From Phycisphaerales bacterium (lineage in GTDB: Bacteria; Planctomycetota; Phycisphaerae; Sedimentisphaerales; Anaerohalosphaeraceae): a stretch of DNA of 7,769 nucleotides. Below the pieces are notes generated by a model. The model was not told where the DNA came from. It ran no database searches and was given only the letters and a program-made list of their open reading frames with translations. The stretch is from the NCBI GenBank assembly GCA_011055475.1, contig DSDH01000005.1, positions 1-7,769 on the forward strand, written 5' to 3'. A program made the translations under genes and the position numbers. Below are positions 1-6,018 of the stretch, one piece after another (the stretch's first letter is position 1; every line of letters begins with the position of its first letter).

Positions 1-28
1 AGAAGGCCCGGGATATCCCGGGCCTTCT
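1..28 (-). terminator. Palindromic hairpin, probable intrinsic terminator of the DsrE-like gene
   Basis: A perfect 28-bp palindrome: a 12-bp arm (AGAAGGCCCGGG), a 4-nt ATAT loop, then the exact reverse complement. It lies 24 bp beyond the stop codon of the minus-strand DsrE-like gene, the usual place for a terminator. The arm read last on the minus strand ends in CCTTCT, so the U-rich tail is weak; whatever follows lies outside the window. No T-run follows on the plus strand, so it probably acts for the minus strand only. Confidence 0.65.
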
Positions 29-52
29 CGTTGCAACGCCATGCAGCGCCGA

Positions 53-496
53 TCAGGGCTTGACGTAGGTGTAACCCTGGCCCTGCAGGTGGGAGAGGTG
101 GGCCACGCCGCTGGGGACGATGTCGCTTTCCTTCACGTCGTAGAGGTCGGCCTTGTAGTCGATGCCCTTGCCCTTGAGGGTGTTGGCGCAGACCTGGAAC
201 TCGACGTTCTGCACCTTGAGGCTGTCGATGCGGGTGCGCAGGTCCTCGTTATCCCTGGCGCGGCGCACCAGTTCCACGCCGCCACCGTGCATGACGACCT
301 TGACCTCCATGTTCTCGGCGCCAACCGCATTGATGTGGTTCTGGACGTTGCGCAGGGCGGCCATGTTCTGCTGCGCGTCGCCGCCGTTGATGTGATAGAC
401 GGCCTTCTGCTTCCCGTATTCGCCGGCGAGCGCGGTGCCGGACAGGGCCAGCAGCACGGCCGCCAGACCCATGAGGGTCGTGATGAGCTTTTTCAT
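53..496 (-). CDS. Secreted DsrE/DsrF-family protein
   Basis: 147 residues. Residues 1-24 form a signal peptide (two lysines, a Leu/Ala-rich core, then a TALA-G cleavage site), so the mature protein should be periplasmic. The rest matches the small DsrE/F-like fold: a first strand AVYHINGGD (32-40), a central strand KVVMHGGGVELV (66-77), the family Cys103 in QVCANTLKGKGI, and the C-terminal pattern VPSGVAHLSHLQGQGYTYVKP around 128-147. DsrE relatives carry sulfur as a cysteine persulfide or act in sulfur relay, but exported single-cysteine versions have no well-defined role, so the function is inferred. The start is the ATG at 496: AAGGAG lies 9 nt upstream (506-511). A longer reading from a TTG at 517 would place this ribosome site inside the coding sequence. 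The gene appears monocistronic, with a 268-bp gap in front and a palindrome behind. Confidence 0.85.
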   Translation of the reverse strand: MKKLITTLMGLAAVLLALSGTALAGEYGKQKAVYHINGGDAQQNMAALRNVQNHINAVGAENMEVKVVMHGGGVELVRRARDNEDLRTRIDSLKVQNVEFQVCANTLKGKGIDYKADLYDVKESDIVPSGVAHLSHLQGQGYTYVKP

Positions 497-764
497 GATC
501 TGCAACTCCTTCCTCAACTGTCAGTGGGGGCTGGCCATGGTCTTGTATGTTGGGATACCTCGCCCCCGCCGTGGCCAGTCGTGGGGGCAAGCGGTGGCCC
601 GGGGCTGGCAGAGAGGCGGCCGTGGGTACGGCGCTTCCCTGTCTCGCAGACCCCTGACCGAAAGACGTGGTGGTTGGGGGCTTTATTCCGGGGCGGGGGG
701 CGGTGCTGATGCCCTGAACACCGGCGAGCGGGCGTGGTCGCCGTCGCCAGCCGGCGCGGCCGTC
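497..764. other. Intergenic region upstream of the DsrE-like gene
   Basis: 268 bp between the deacylase stop and the DsrE-like start. It is G-rich on the plus strand and contains no reading frame with recognisable protein character. GCCCCC (562-567) can pair with GGGGGC (583-588) to form a short hairpin without a T-tract, in what may be the 5' leader of the DsrE-like mRNA. I find no convincing -35/-10 pair and no convincing terminator for the deacylase gene. Confidence 0.5.
506..511 (-). promoter_or_regulatory. Ribosome binding site that decides the DsrE-like start
   Basis: On the minus strand AAGGAG is followed by a 9-nt spacer and the ATG at 496-494. It shows that translation starts at MKKLITTL, giving a clean signal peptide, and not at the upstream in-frame TTG at 517. 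Confidence 0.75.
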
Positions 765-1235
765 TCAGATGTGGGTGCTGAAGTCGCCGTGGCGGGCATC
801 CTTGAGCAGGCTGCGGAATGCGTCCCCGCTCAGGTGCACCAGTGACTGGTGGTCGCCTGCCTCGAGGTAGATGTCTTCCTGGGCCTCGAGCGCGCGGTCA
901 AGCAGCGTCTCCATGCCGTAGGCGGGACCCAGGGCCGGCACCGCGCCCGGCGCGCAGTCGGCGAACAGCCCCGTGATCTCCCGTTCCGTGGCCAGCCCCA
1001 CCAGTTCACCCAGTTCGTGATGCAGACGGCCGAGCTGCAGGCGGTGAGTGGCGGGCAGGGCGGCGAGCAGGTAGTGGCCGGCGTCCTCCAGCACCACCGC
1101 CTTGGCCAGCCGATCCCCCGGGATGTGGGCCGCCTCGGCCGTGCGGTTCGCGGATGGGGTGGGGTTGTGCTGGACCAGCTCGTAGTCGATGCCGTGATCG
1201 TCCAGATATTGCTTGAGGGTGATGGCAATGCCCAT
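765..1235 (-). CDS. YbaK/EbsC-family aminoacyl-tRNA deacylase
   Basis: 156 residues, the normal length for a free-standing YbaK/ProRS-INS domain. Family members hydrolyse mischarged aminoacyl-tRNAs in trans in the cytoplasm, protecting translation fidelity. Supporting features are an N-terminal helix and strand typical of the family (ITLKQYLDDHGIDYELVQHN, 5-24), the conserved catalytic-site lysine (Lys45 in DRLAKAVVLED), and the glycine-rich substrate loop DCAPGAVPALG (93-103). The specific substrate (Cys-, Ala- or Ser-tRNA) cannot be read from the sequence. The ATG at 1235 has AGAGG about 8 nt upstream. It lies 64 bp after the OsmC-family gene on the same strand, so the two could be co-transcribed, although a candidate -10 lies in the gap. 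The C-terminal stretch (residues 125-156, EAGDHQSLVHLSGDAFRSLL) fits the family's last strand and helix. Confidence 0.87.
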   Translation of the reverse strand: MGIAITLKQYLDDHGIDYELVQHNPTPSANRTAEAAHIPGDRLAKAVVLEDAGHYLLAALPATHRLQLGRLHHELGELVGLATEREITGLFADCAPGAVPALGPAYGMETLLDRALEAQEDIYLEAGDHQSLVHLSGDAFRSLLKDARHGDFSTHI

Positions 1236-1268
1236 GACATGACCTCTGCGGTGGATGGGCTTCCCGGG

Positions 1269-1274
1269 AGTATA
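1269..1274 (-). promoter_or_regulatory. Candidate -10 box for the deacylase gene
   Basis: TATACT on the minus strand, five of six matches to TATAAT, placed so that a transcript would begin about 27 nt before the deacylase ATG. No good -35 hexamer stands 16-18 bp upstream, so it would be a weak or activator-dependent promoter. A small inverted repeat AGTCG-CT-CGACT lies just upstream of it. Confidence 0.3.
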
Positions 1275-1299
1275 GTCGAGCGACTGGCGTTCTGAGTCC

Positions 1300-1701
1300 T
1301 CAGTCGGCGTGGCGCAGGCTCCCCGTCACCTCGGTACCCGCGGCCAGGGTGTGATAGATGGTGCCCTTCTGCACGTTGCGGTGCAGCAGATCGAGGGCCT
1401 CCTCATCGGCCTCCGTCTCCACGGTGATCGTGTATTCGATGCGGGCGATGGCGGGCGGGCTGTCCTGCCGCCAGCCGCGCAGCTCGATGCGCAGCGAACC
1501 GATCTCCATGCGCAGCAGGGGCAGGGCGCGCTGGATGGCGCGCACCATGCAGGCTGCCAGGGCGGCGAGCAGCAGCTCGGGCGGACTCAGCGCGTCACCG
1601 CGGCCCTGCATGTCCGTGTCGAGGGTGATCTGCGCCTCGCCGGCGCGCGCCAGGGTGCCGTGTTCGTCGATGCGTTCGGCGATCAGGTGGTATTCGAGCA
1701 T
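1300..1701 (-). CDS. OsmC-family protein (atypical, single cysteine)
   Basis: 133 residues, the usual length for the OsmC/Ohr/YhfA fold. The hallmark is the long central helix SPPELLLAALAACMVRAIQRAL (39-60) with the conserved Cys51, followed by strands around 68-76 and 86-95 (IARIEYTITVE) and the C-terminal NVQKGTIYHTLAAGTEVTGSL (109-129). Classical OsmC and Ohr are thiol peroxidases for organic hydroperoxides using two cysteines. Here the second cysteine position is occupied by the GTIYHTLA segment and no other cysteine exists. Ordinary two-cysteine peroxidase chemistry is therefore unlikely, and the function of this subgroup is open. The ATG at 1701 has GAGG 5 nt upstream. It is divergent from the phosphate transporter and lies upstream of the deacylase gene on the same strand. 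Confidence 0.83.
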   Translation of the reverse strand: MLEYHLIAERIDEHGTLARAGEAQITLDTDMQGRGDALSPPELLLAALAACMVRAIQRALPLLRMEIGSLRIELRGWRQDSPPAIARIEYTITVETEADEEALDLLHRNVQKGTIYHTLAAGTEVTGSLRHAD

Positions 1702-1792
1702 GGTGGCCTCGGTTTGCCGGGAATTGACAGGATACGAATGTAGCGCAACGCCTGGCCGGCCGGGATGGTGGGTCGGGCGGCCGCTGATTCGA

Positions 1793-1813
1793 CCGTCATA
1801 TTAATGTAACATT
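1793..1813 (+). promoter_or_regulatory. Pho-box-like direct repeat overlapping a perfect palindrome
   Basis: CCGTCAT (1793-1799), a 4-nt AT spacer, then ATGTAAC (1804-1810). The two 7-mers are 11 bp apart, the spacing of PhoB half-sites, and match CTGTCAT/C at 6 of 7 and 5 of 7 positions. The same stretch holds the perfect inverted repeat AATGT-A-ACATT (1803-1813), which could instead be the operator of another dimeric regulator. It is an AT-rich island in GC-rich DNA, upstream of a phosphate transporter, which favours a regulatory role. PhoB control is an inference. Confidence 0.4.
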
Positions 1814-1824
1814 CCGCCCAGGTT

Positions 1825-1830
1825 TATAAC
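1825..1830 (+). promoter_or_regulatory. Candidate -10 box of the phosphate transporter gene
   Basis: TATAAC, within TTTATAAC, lies 13 bp before the transporter ATG. The Pho-box-like repeat ends 14 bp upstream, slightly more than the roughly 10 bp seen at classical Pho promoters. No recognisable -35 hexamer is present, as expected if an activator replaces it. The implied leader is very short, only a few bases. Confidence 0.4.
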
Positions 1831-1843
1831 CCGGACGAGACCC

Positions 1844-3433
1844 ATGAGCGCAGGCAAGTCGACGAACGTGGCGGCCATCCGCAGCCCCGAGTATTTCCGG
1901 CTGACGGCGGGGCTGATCTTCATGATCGGGGTATTCGTCTTTGCCCTCTGGCATACCGACGGGATTCCCGACCTTGGGGCGCAGGCCCTGTTGCTACTCA
2001 TCGCCGCGGCCGTGGTGGGGGCCTACATGGCCATGAACATCGGCGCCAACGACGTGGCCAACAACCTCGGCCCGGCCGTGGGCTCGCGCGCCGTGACGCT
2101 CGGCTGGGCCATCGTCATCGCCGCGGTGTTCGAGGCGCTGGGCGCGATCGTGGCCGGTGGCCAGGTGGTGAGTACGATCAAGGGTGGCATCATCGATCCC
2201 GCCCAGATCGTGCAGGTTGGCGACTTCGCCTGGCTGATGCTGGCCGCCCTGCTGGGCGCGGCGTTGTGGCTGAACCTGGCCACCGCCCTGGGCGCCCCCG
2301 TTTCGACTACGCATTCCATCATCGGCGCGGTCATGGGCGCTGGTGTCGCCGCCGGCGGCTGGGGGCTCGTGAACTGGGCGACCATCAGCTCCATCGTCGC
2401 CAGCTGGGTCGTCTCGCCGCTGATGGGCGGCGTCATCGCCGCGGGCTTCCTGTACCTGATCAAGCGCACCATCACCTACCGGCGCGACATGCACACGGCG
2501 GCCGGGCGCGTGGTGCCCTGGCTGGTAGCCCTGATGGCGCTGGCCTTCACCACCTTCATGTTCATCAAGGGCCTGGGCGCGGTGGCGAAGCTTTCGATCA
2601 CCAGCGCCCTGCCGGTCGGCCTGGTGGTGGCGGCAGTCGTCTTTTTCGTGGTGCGCGGGCCGCTGCGCCGTCGTGCCGAGGCGAGCGCGAACAGCAAGGA
2701 AGGGGTCAACGGCCTCTTCACCTGGCCGCTGGTGTTCGCCGCCGCGCTGCTGAGTTTCGCCCACGGCGCCAACGACGTGGCCAATGCCATCGGACCGCTG
2801 GCCGCCATCTACGAGGCCATCATCACGGGTCAGGTGGCCGGCAAGGCCCCGGCCCCGCTATGGATCCTGGTGCTCGGTGCCCTGGGTCTGGCCGCAGGTC
2901 TGGCCCTCTATGGTGGCAAGCTCATCCGCACCGTCGGTCGCGAGATCACCGAGCTTGACCGCATGCGCGCCTATGCCATCGCCATGGCGGCCACCCTCAC
3001 CGTCATCGTTGCCGCCCAGCTCGGCATGCCGGTCTCCACCACCCATGTCACCATCGGCGCGCTGTTCGGGGTGGGCTTCCTGCGCGAGTACCTCAAGACC
3101 AACTACGCCAAGATGGAAGAGATCATCATCGCCGGTCACAAGGGCAAGGACCGCACGGCCGTGGAGACCTATCTCAAGGTATTCGAGGCCGCGCCGGTGG
3201 CGGAAAAGCGCGTGATGCTGGCCGAGATGAAGCAGCGGGCCAAGGAGCACGAGGAGGGGCTGGTGTTCGCCAAGAAGGAGCGCAAGGCGATGAAAAAGGC
3301 CTACAAGAACCAGCTGGTGAAGCGCTCCATGGTGCTGCGCATCGTGGCCGCGTGGGTGATTACCGTGCCGGCCACCGCCGTGCTTGCGGGCATTCTGTTC
3401 AAGATCACCACCTTGTGGGATTCGGGGATCTAG
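1844..3433 (+). CDS. PiT-family inorganic phosphate transporter
   Basis: 529 residues, an integral inner-membrane protein with about 12-13 hydrophobic segments. PiT proteins bring in inorganic phosphate with a cation (H+ or Na+). The family's internal duplication is plain: GANDVANN (67-74) and PVSTTH (152-157) in the first half, HGANDVANAIGP (307-318) and PVSTTH (396-401) in the second. These are the PD001131-type signatures that line the phosphate and cation sites. A hydrophilic linker (271-290) separates the halves. Unusually, a charged Lys/Glu-rich cytosolic stretch (about 414-495, including KKERKAMKKAYKNQ) sits before a single last membrane helix (497-518). The ATG at 1844 has only a weak ribosome site (GGACGAG); the next in-frame Met would cut into the first membrane helix. 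Coupling ion and affinity cannot be read from the sequence. The upstream region has a Pho-box-like repeat. Confidence 0.93.
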   Translation: MSAGKSTNVAAIRSPEYFRLTAGLIFMIGVFVFALWHTDGIPDLGAQALLLLIAAAVVGAYMAMNIGANDVANNLGPAVGSRAVTLGWAIVIAAVFEALGAIVAGGQVVSTIKGGIIDPAQIVQVGDFAWLMLAALLGAALWLNLATALGAPVSTTHSIIGAVMGAGVAAGGWGLVNWATISSIVASWVVSPLMGGVIAAGFLYLIKRTITYRRDMHTAAGRVVPWLVALMALAFTTFMFIKGLGAVAKLSITSALPVGLVVAAVVFFVVRGPLRRRAEASANSKEGVNGLFTWPLVFAAALLSFAHGANDVANAIGPLAAIYEAIITGQVAGKAPAPLWILVLGALGLAAGLALYGGKLIRTVGREITELDRMRAYAIAMAATLTVIVAAQLGMPVSTTHVTIGALFGVGFLREYLKTNYAKMEEIIIAGHKGKDRTAVETYLKVFEAAPVAEKRVMLAEMKQRAKEHEEGLVFAKKERKAMKKAYKNQLVKRSMVLRIVAAWVITVPATAVLAGILFKITTLWDSGI

Positions 3434-3459
3434 CGCCAAGCGCATACGATCAAACGGGT

Positions 3460-3465
3460 TATAAT
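3460..3465 (+). promoter_or_regulatory. Consensus -10 box for the kinase-like/phosphoesterase gene
   Basis: A perfect TATAAT lies 27 bp after the transporter stop, predicting a transcript start near 3472 and a leader of about 26 nt. No convincing -35 hexamer is seen at 16-18 bp. It suggests that the downstream gene is transcribed on its own in addition to any read-through from the transporter. Confidence 0.5.
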
Positions 3466-3497
3466 GCGACCTCGCTCCCGCAAGGCCGCAACCCTGC

Positions 3498-5081
3498 ATG
3501 CCCCAGTTCGAGATCATCGATGCGGTGGACCCGTCGCGGCCACTGTCCCATGCCCTCATCGACGACGCCCTGCGCTGCGGGGAGGTCGCGCTGTCGCACG
3601 GCGACACCTTCACCGGGCGCCCCGGCACCCGCATCCATGCGAGCGACCGGGTTGTGGTGAAGCTGCGCTCGGAGCTGACTTTCGACGAAAAGGACCGGTA
3701 TCGCTGGGTGCAGCGCACGCTGGAACGCGAGTGCGAGCTCGGCGTGCATCATCCCGCCAAGACCTGGTTTCTGCTGCGCACGGAGGATGGCGGGTCGGTG
3801 ATCGCCAATGCCACGCCGCGCCTGCGCCCCCTGCACCAGATGACGACCGAGGCGCTGTGGCCGCAGCTGCTGGCCTACGTGCGGCAGATGCTGACCCTGT
3901 ACGTGCGCATCGCCGCCGACAGCGACCTGCGCCTTGACGAGGGGCTGTCCAACTTCGGCGTCGATGCCGACGGCCGGCTGTTCTATCTCGACGACGAGGT
4001 ATACCGCTGGGACGGGTTCACGTCGCTGGCCCAGGCACTCGGCGTGCTGTTCCGCCAACAGGAGTGGATGTCCGCCGAGGACGCCGCCGCACTGGGCGAC
4101 GCGCTCGCACGCGCCGTCTGGCAGTGCCTGGACGACCCGCATTACCTGCGCGTGATCGGCGAACAGCTGCGCGGGCTGTTCTTCGCCCCGGGTGCGCAGC
4201 AGGCTCGCATGAAGGCCTTTGTCGATCGGCTGTTCGCGCAGTTTCGCACGCGCCCGGCGGCCGAGGGCGCCGTCACGGTCACGCCGGCGGCCAGGTGCTC
4301 GTTGCCGGCGCCGCGCGAGGATGCCGATGCCCTGTTTGCCAGTGGCCGGCCCGTGGCGATTCTTGCCGATGTGCATGCCAATCTGCCGGCACTGCAGGCG
4401 GTGCTGGCGGCGCTGGCCGAAGACGGCGTGACGGACGGCATCGTACTCGGCGACCTGGTAGGCTATGGTCCCCACCCGGAAGCCTGCATCGACCGCATTG
4501 CGCAGGCCGGCTTTCACGTCATCATGGGTAATCACGACTACGGGCTGATTCAGCCGGGCTCCCGGCGCGGGCTGTCGGCGAATGCGCGCTGGGTGCTGGA
4601 CTGGAGCCGAGGGCGCGTGCGGCCCGAGCAGCGGGACTGGATCGCCGCCTTGCCGCCCTACCTGCAGGCCGAGGGCTGGCTGGCGGTACACGGGGCGCCG
4701 CGCGACCCGAGTTTCTTCTACGGTTACGTCTATCGCATGACCTTCGAGGACAACCTCGACAATCTCGCGGAACGCGATGTTGCTCGCTGTTTCCATGGTC
4801 ATTCGCACCTGCAGGGTGTGTACACCCGTGGGCCCGCAGGCGATGAGTTCTGTAACGCGGCGGAGGTGTCGCTGGCGCGCGTCGACCAGGCGCTGATCTG
4901 TCCGGGATCGATTGGACAGCCGCGTGGCGGGGTGCCGGGGGCGGAGTACGCGGTGTACGACCCGTCGGCCAGTACCGTGAGCTTGCGCCGGGTCGATTAC
5001 GCCCTGGCGGGGGTGGTGGACGACATGAAACGAAACGGCTTCCCGCCAATGCTCATCGATCGCCTCTACGAAGGACGCTGA
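3498..5081 (+). CDS. Fusion of a kinase-like domain and a calcineurin-like metallophosphoesterase
   Basis: 527 residues, no signal peptide or membrane segment, so cytoplasmic. The C-terminal part (about 284-500) is a complete metallophosphoesterase of the YfcE/MJ0936 type, shown by its metal ligands in order: DVHAN (Asp291, His293), GDLVGYG (Asp319), GNHD (Asn345, His346), VHGAP (His398) and GHSH (His435, His437). The N-terminal part (1-250) looks like a divergent protein-kinase/APH fold: a VVVK strand with Lys55, then LDEGLSNF with Asp147 and Asn152, then FYLDDE with Asp165. The Asp-Asn and Asn-Asp distances (5 and 13 residues) equal those of Asp166, Asn171 and Asp184 in protein kinase A. 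The kinase assignment rests on this pattern only. A phosphodiesterase or phosphoprotein phosphatase activity is inferred; the substrate is unknown. The ribosome site before ATG 3498 is poor. The gene ends before a strong terminator. Confidence 0.85.
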   Translation: MPQFEIIDAVDPSRPLSHALIDDALRCGEVALSHGDTFTGRPGTRIHASDRVVVKLRSELTFDEKDRYRWVQRTLERECELGVHHPAKTWFLLRTEDGGSVIANATPRLRPLHQMTTEALWPQLLAYVRQMLTLYVRIAADSDLRLDEGLSNFGVDADGRLFYLDDEVYRWDGFTSLAQALGVLFRQQEWMSAEDAAALGDALARAVWQCLDDPHYLRVIGEQLRGLFFAPGAQQARMKAFVDRLFAQFRTRPAAEGAVTVTPAARCSLPAPREDADALFASGRPVAILADVHANLPALQAVLAALAEDGVTDGIVLGDLVGYGPHPEACIDRIAQAGFHVIMGNHDYGLIQPGSRRGLSANARWVLDWSRGRVRPEQRDWIAALPPYLQAEGWLAVHGAPRDPSFFYGYVYRMTFEDNLDNLAERDVARCFHGHSHLQGVYTRGPAGDEFCNAAEVSLARVDQALICPGSIGQPRGGVPGAEYAVYDPSASTVSLRRVDYALAGVVDDMKRNGFPPMLIDRLYEGR

Positions 5082-5101
5082 GCGCGCTATACGGGGGTAT
5101 G

Positions 5102-5137
5102 AAAAAGGCCGGGGCATGACTTGCCCCGGCCTTTTTT
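5102..5137. terminator. Strong bidirectional intrinsic terminator
   Basis: A 15-bp perfect stem (5102-5116 pairs with 5122-5136) with a 5-nt loop (TGACT). A-run on the left and T-run on the right flank a GC core GGCCGGGGCA, so it terminates transcripts from both sides. It begins 20 bp after the kinase-like/phosphoesterase stop and lies 20 bp beyond the stop of the convergent roadblock gene. Confidence 0.93.
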
Positions 5138-5156
5138 GTTGCTGCCGCGTCCTGGC

Positions 5157-5567
5157 TTACGGGCAGAGCGGTGCGACCTTGGGCAGCGCGTTGCGCAGCG
5201 AGGCCCAGCCCATGCCGAGGTTGGCCTTGCGGCCGGTGATCAGTACCAGCAGGGCGTTCTGCTTGCCCGGCACGATGGACATGAAGTGGTAGGTCTTCTC
5301 GGTCGACATCTGCACCTCCTGGATCAGGCGACGCACGTCACCGTCGCCGCGTTGGTCGGCGATCAGGTTCTCCACGTTCGAGACCGTCTTGCCGCGGAAC
5401 ATGTCCACGGCAGCCGCGGCCACGGCATCGAGATAGCTCTGTGTGAAGTAGGGCACGTTGTGCGAGACGGACAGGAGCAGGCCGGAGTCCAGGTCTACCA
5501 CGGCGGCGCCGAGCGCGTCGGTTACGTCGTTGACCAGTTCCTGGCAGATATCATTCAGTGAAGCCAT
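5157..5567 (-). CDS. Roadblock/LC7-domain protein, distal copy
   Basis: 136 residues, a single roadblock/LC7 domain. The pattern is an N-terminal helix (SLNDICQELVNDV), a strand pair with a turn (GAAVVDLDSGLLLSVSHN, 20-37), a long helix (44-57), strands TYHFMSIVPG and ALLVLITGR, then KANLGMGWASLRNALPKV. This matches MglB/CvnB-like bacterial roadblock proteins, which form dimers and bind Ras-like GTPases as activating or scaffold partners. The nearby GTPase makes that partnership likely here. The ATG at 5567 has AGAGGA about 7 nt upstream. It is the last gene of the minus-strand operon, 34 bp after the other roadblock gene, and ends in the bidirectional terminator. It is clearly different in sequence from the neighbouring roadblock protein, so this is not a recent duplication. 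Confidence 0.85.
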   Translation of the reverse strand: MASLNDICQELVNDVTDALGAAVVDLDSGLLLSVSHNVPYFTQSYLDAVAAAAVDMFRGKTVSNVENLIADQRGDGDVRRLIQEVQMSTEKTYHFMSIVPGKQNALLVLITGRKANLGMGWASLRNALPKVAPLCP

Positions 5568-5601
5568 TGTTAAGTCCTCTCAGTTAGTGGTTTTCTTGAT
5601 G

Positions 5602-5988
5602 TCACGATGTCTTCACGCTGCTGGCAATGACATCGGCGGTAGCGCGGCTGCTGCTCAGCAGCATGCCGAGATTCGCTTGCTTGCCGGCAAAGCTCGTCAG
5701 TACCAGCCTGGGCGTGATGCGCATGGTCACCGCATAGCCGTCGCTGTTTTCCACGATGACGAACTTGCAGGCCTGCTGCCTGGCCTCGCGCGCCATGGTC
5801 TCGCCCAGCGCGACCAGCGAGCTCGACATGGCGGCAATCCGTGACGTGGGCAGCTCACGTTGTGTCGCGGCCGTCAGTTCATTGCCGTCGATGGTGGAGA
5901 GGATCGCCCCGTAGGCGCCCTCGCAGCGATCGATCAGGCCGCCGAGTTTCTCGCGGCAAAAGGCTTCGGCTTCAGGGTGGAGTTTCAT
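5602..5988 (-). CDS. Roadblock/LC7-domain protein, proximal copy
   Basis: 128 residues, one roadblock/LC7 domain. Features: helix 5-20, the strand pair GAYGAILSTIDGNELTA (24-40) with the usual DG turn, helix SRIAAMSSSLVALGETMARE (49-68), strands KFVIVENSDGYAVTMRI and LVLTSFAGKQANLGML, then a final helix. The long middle helix and the ANLGML ending are shared with MglB-like and conservon CvnB-like proteins. It likely partners the GTPase encoded just upstream (30-bp gap). The ATG at 5988 is preceded by AAGGA at 12 nt, a rather long spacer, so translation may be weak or helped by the preceding gene. How the two roadblock proteins divide their roles (homodimers or a heterodimer) cannot be told from sequence. 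Confidence 0.86.
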   Translation of the reverse strand: MKLHPEAEAFCREKLGGLIDRCEGAYGAILSTIDGNELTAATQRELPTSRIAAMSSSLVALGETMAREARQQACKFVIVENSDGYAVTMRITPRLVLTSFAGKQANLGMLLSSSRATADVIASSVKTS

Positions 5989-6018
5989 GGCTGGTGGGAG
6001 TCCTTGCGTGTGGTGTCG

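Noticed and set aside
41..709. Plus-strand frame of 222 residues across the DsrE-like gene
   Set aside because: It is a Val/Leu/Ala-rich shadow of the minus-strand gene and has no ribosome site; the opposite strand shows a signal peptide and family motifs.
715..764. Possible terminator after the deacylase gene
   Set aside because: Several short GGCGA/TCGCC pairings are possible, but they compete with each other and no T-run follows.
1724..1729. TTGACA as a -35 box for the transporter
   Set aside because: No acceptable -10 stands 16-18 bp downstream; the TATAAC at 1825 is about 95 bp away.
1994..2764. Antisense frame of 256 residues within the transporter gene
   Set aside because: His/Gly/Gln/Asp-rich low-complexity translation, opposite a well-supported membrane transporter.
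3459..5117. A 552-residue open frame antisense to the whole kinase-like/phosphoesterase gene
   Set aside because: It is rich in Arg, His, Gln and Gly with no domain or motif, and mirrors a sense gene with complete metal-binding motifs. It even runs into the terminator hairpin. Long shadow frames are expected at this GC content.
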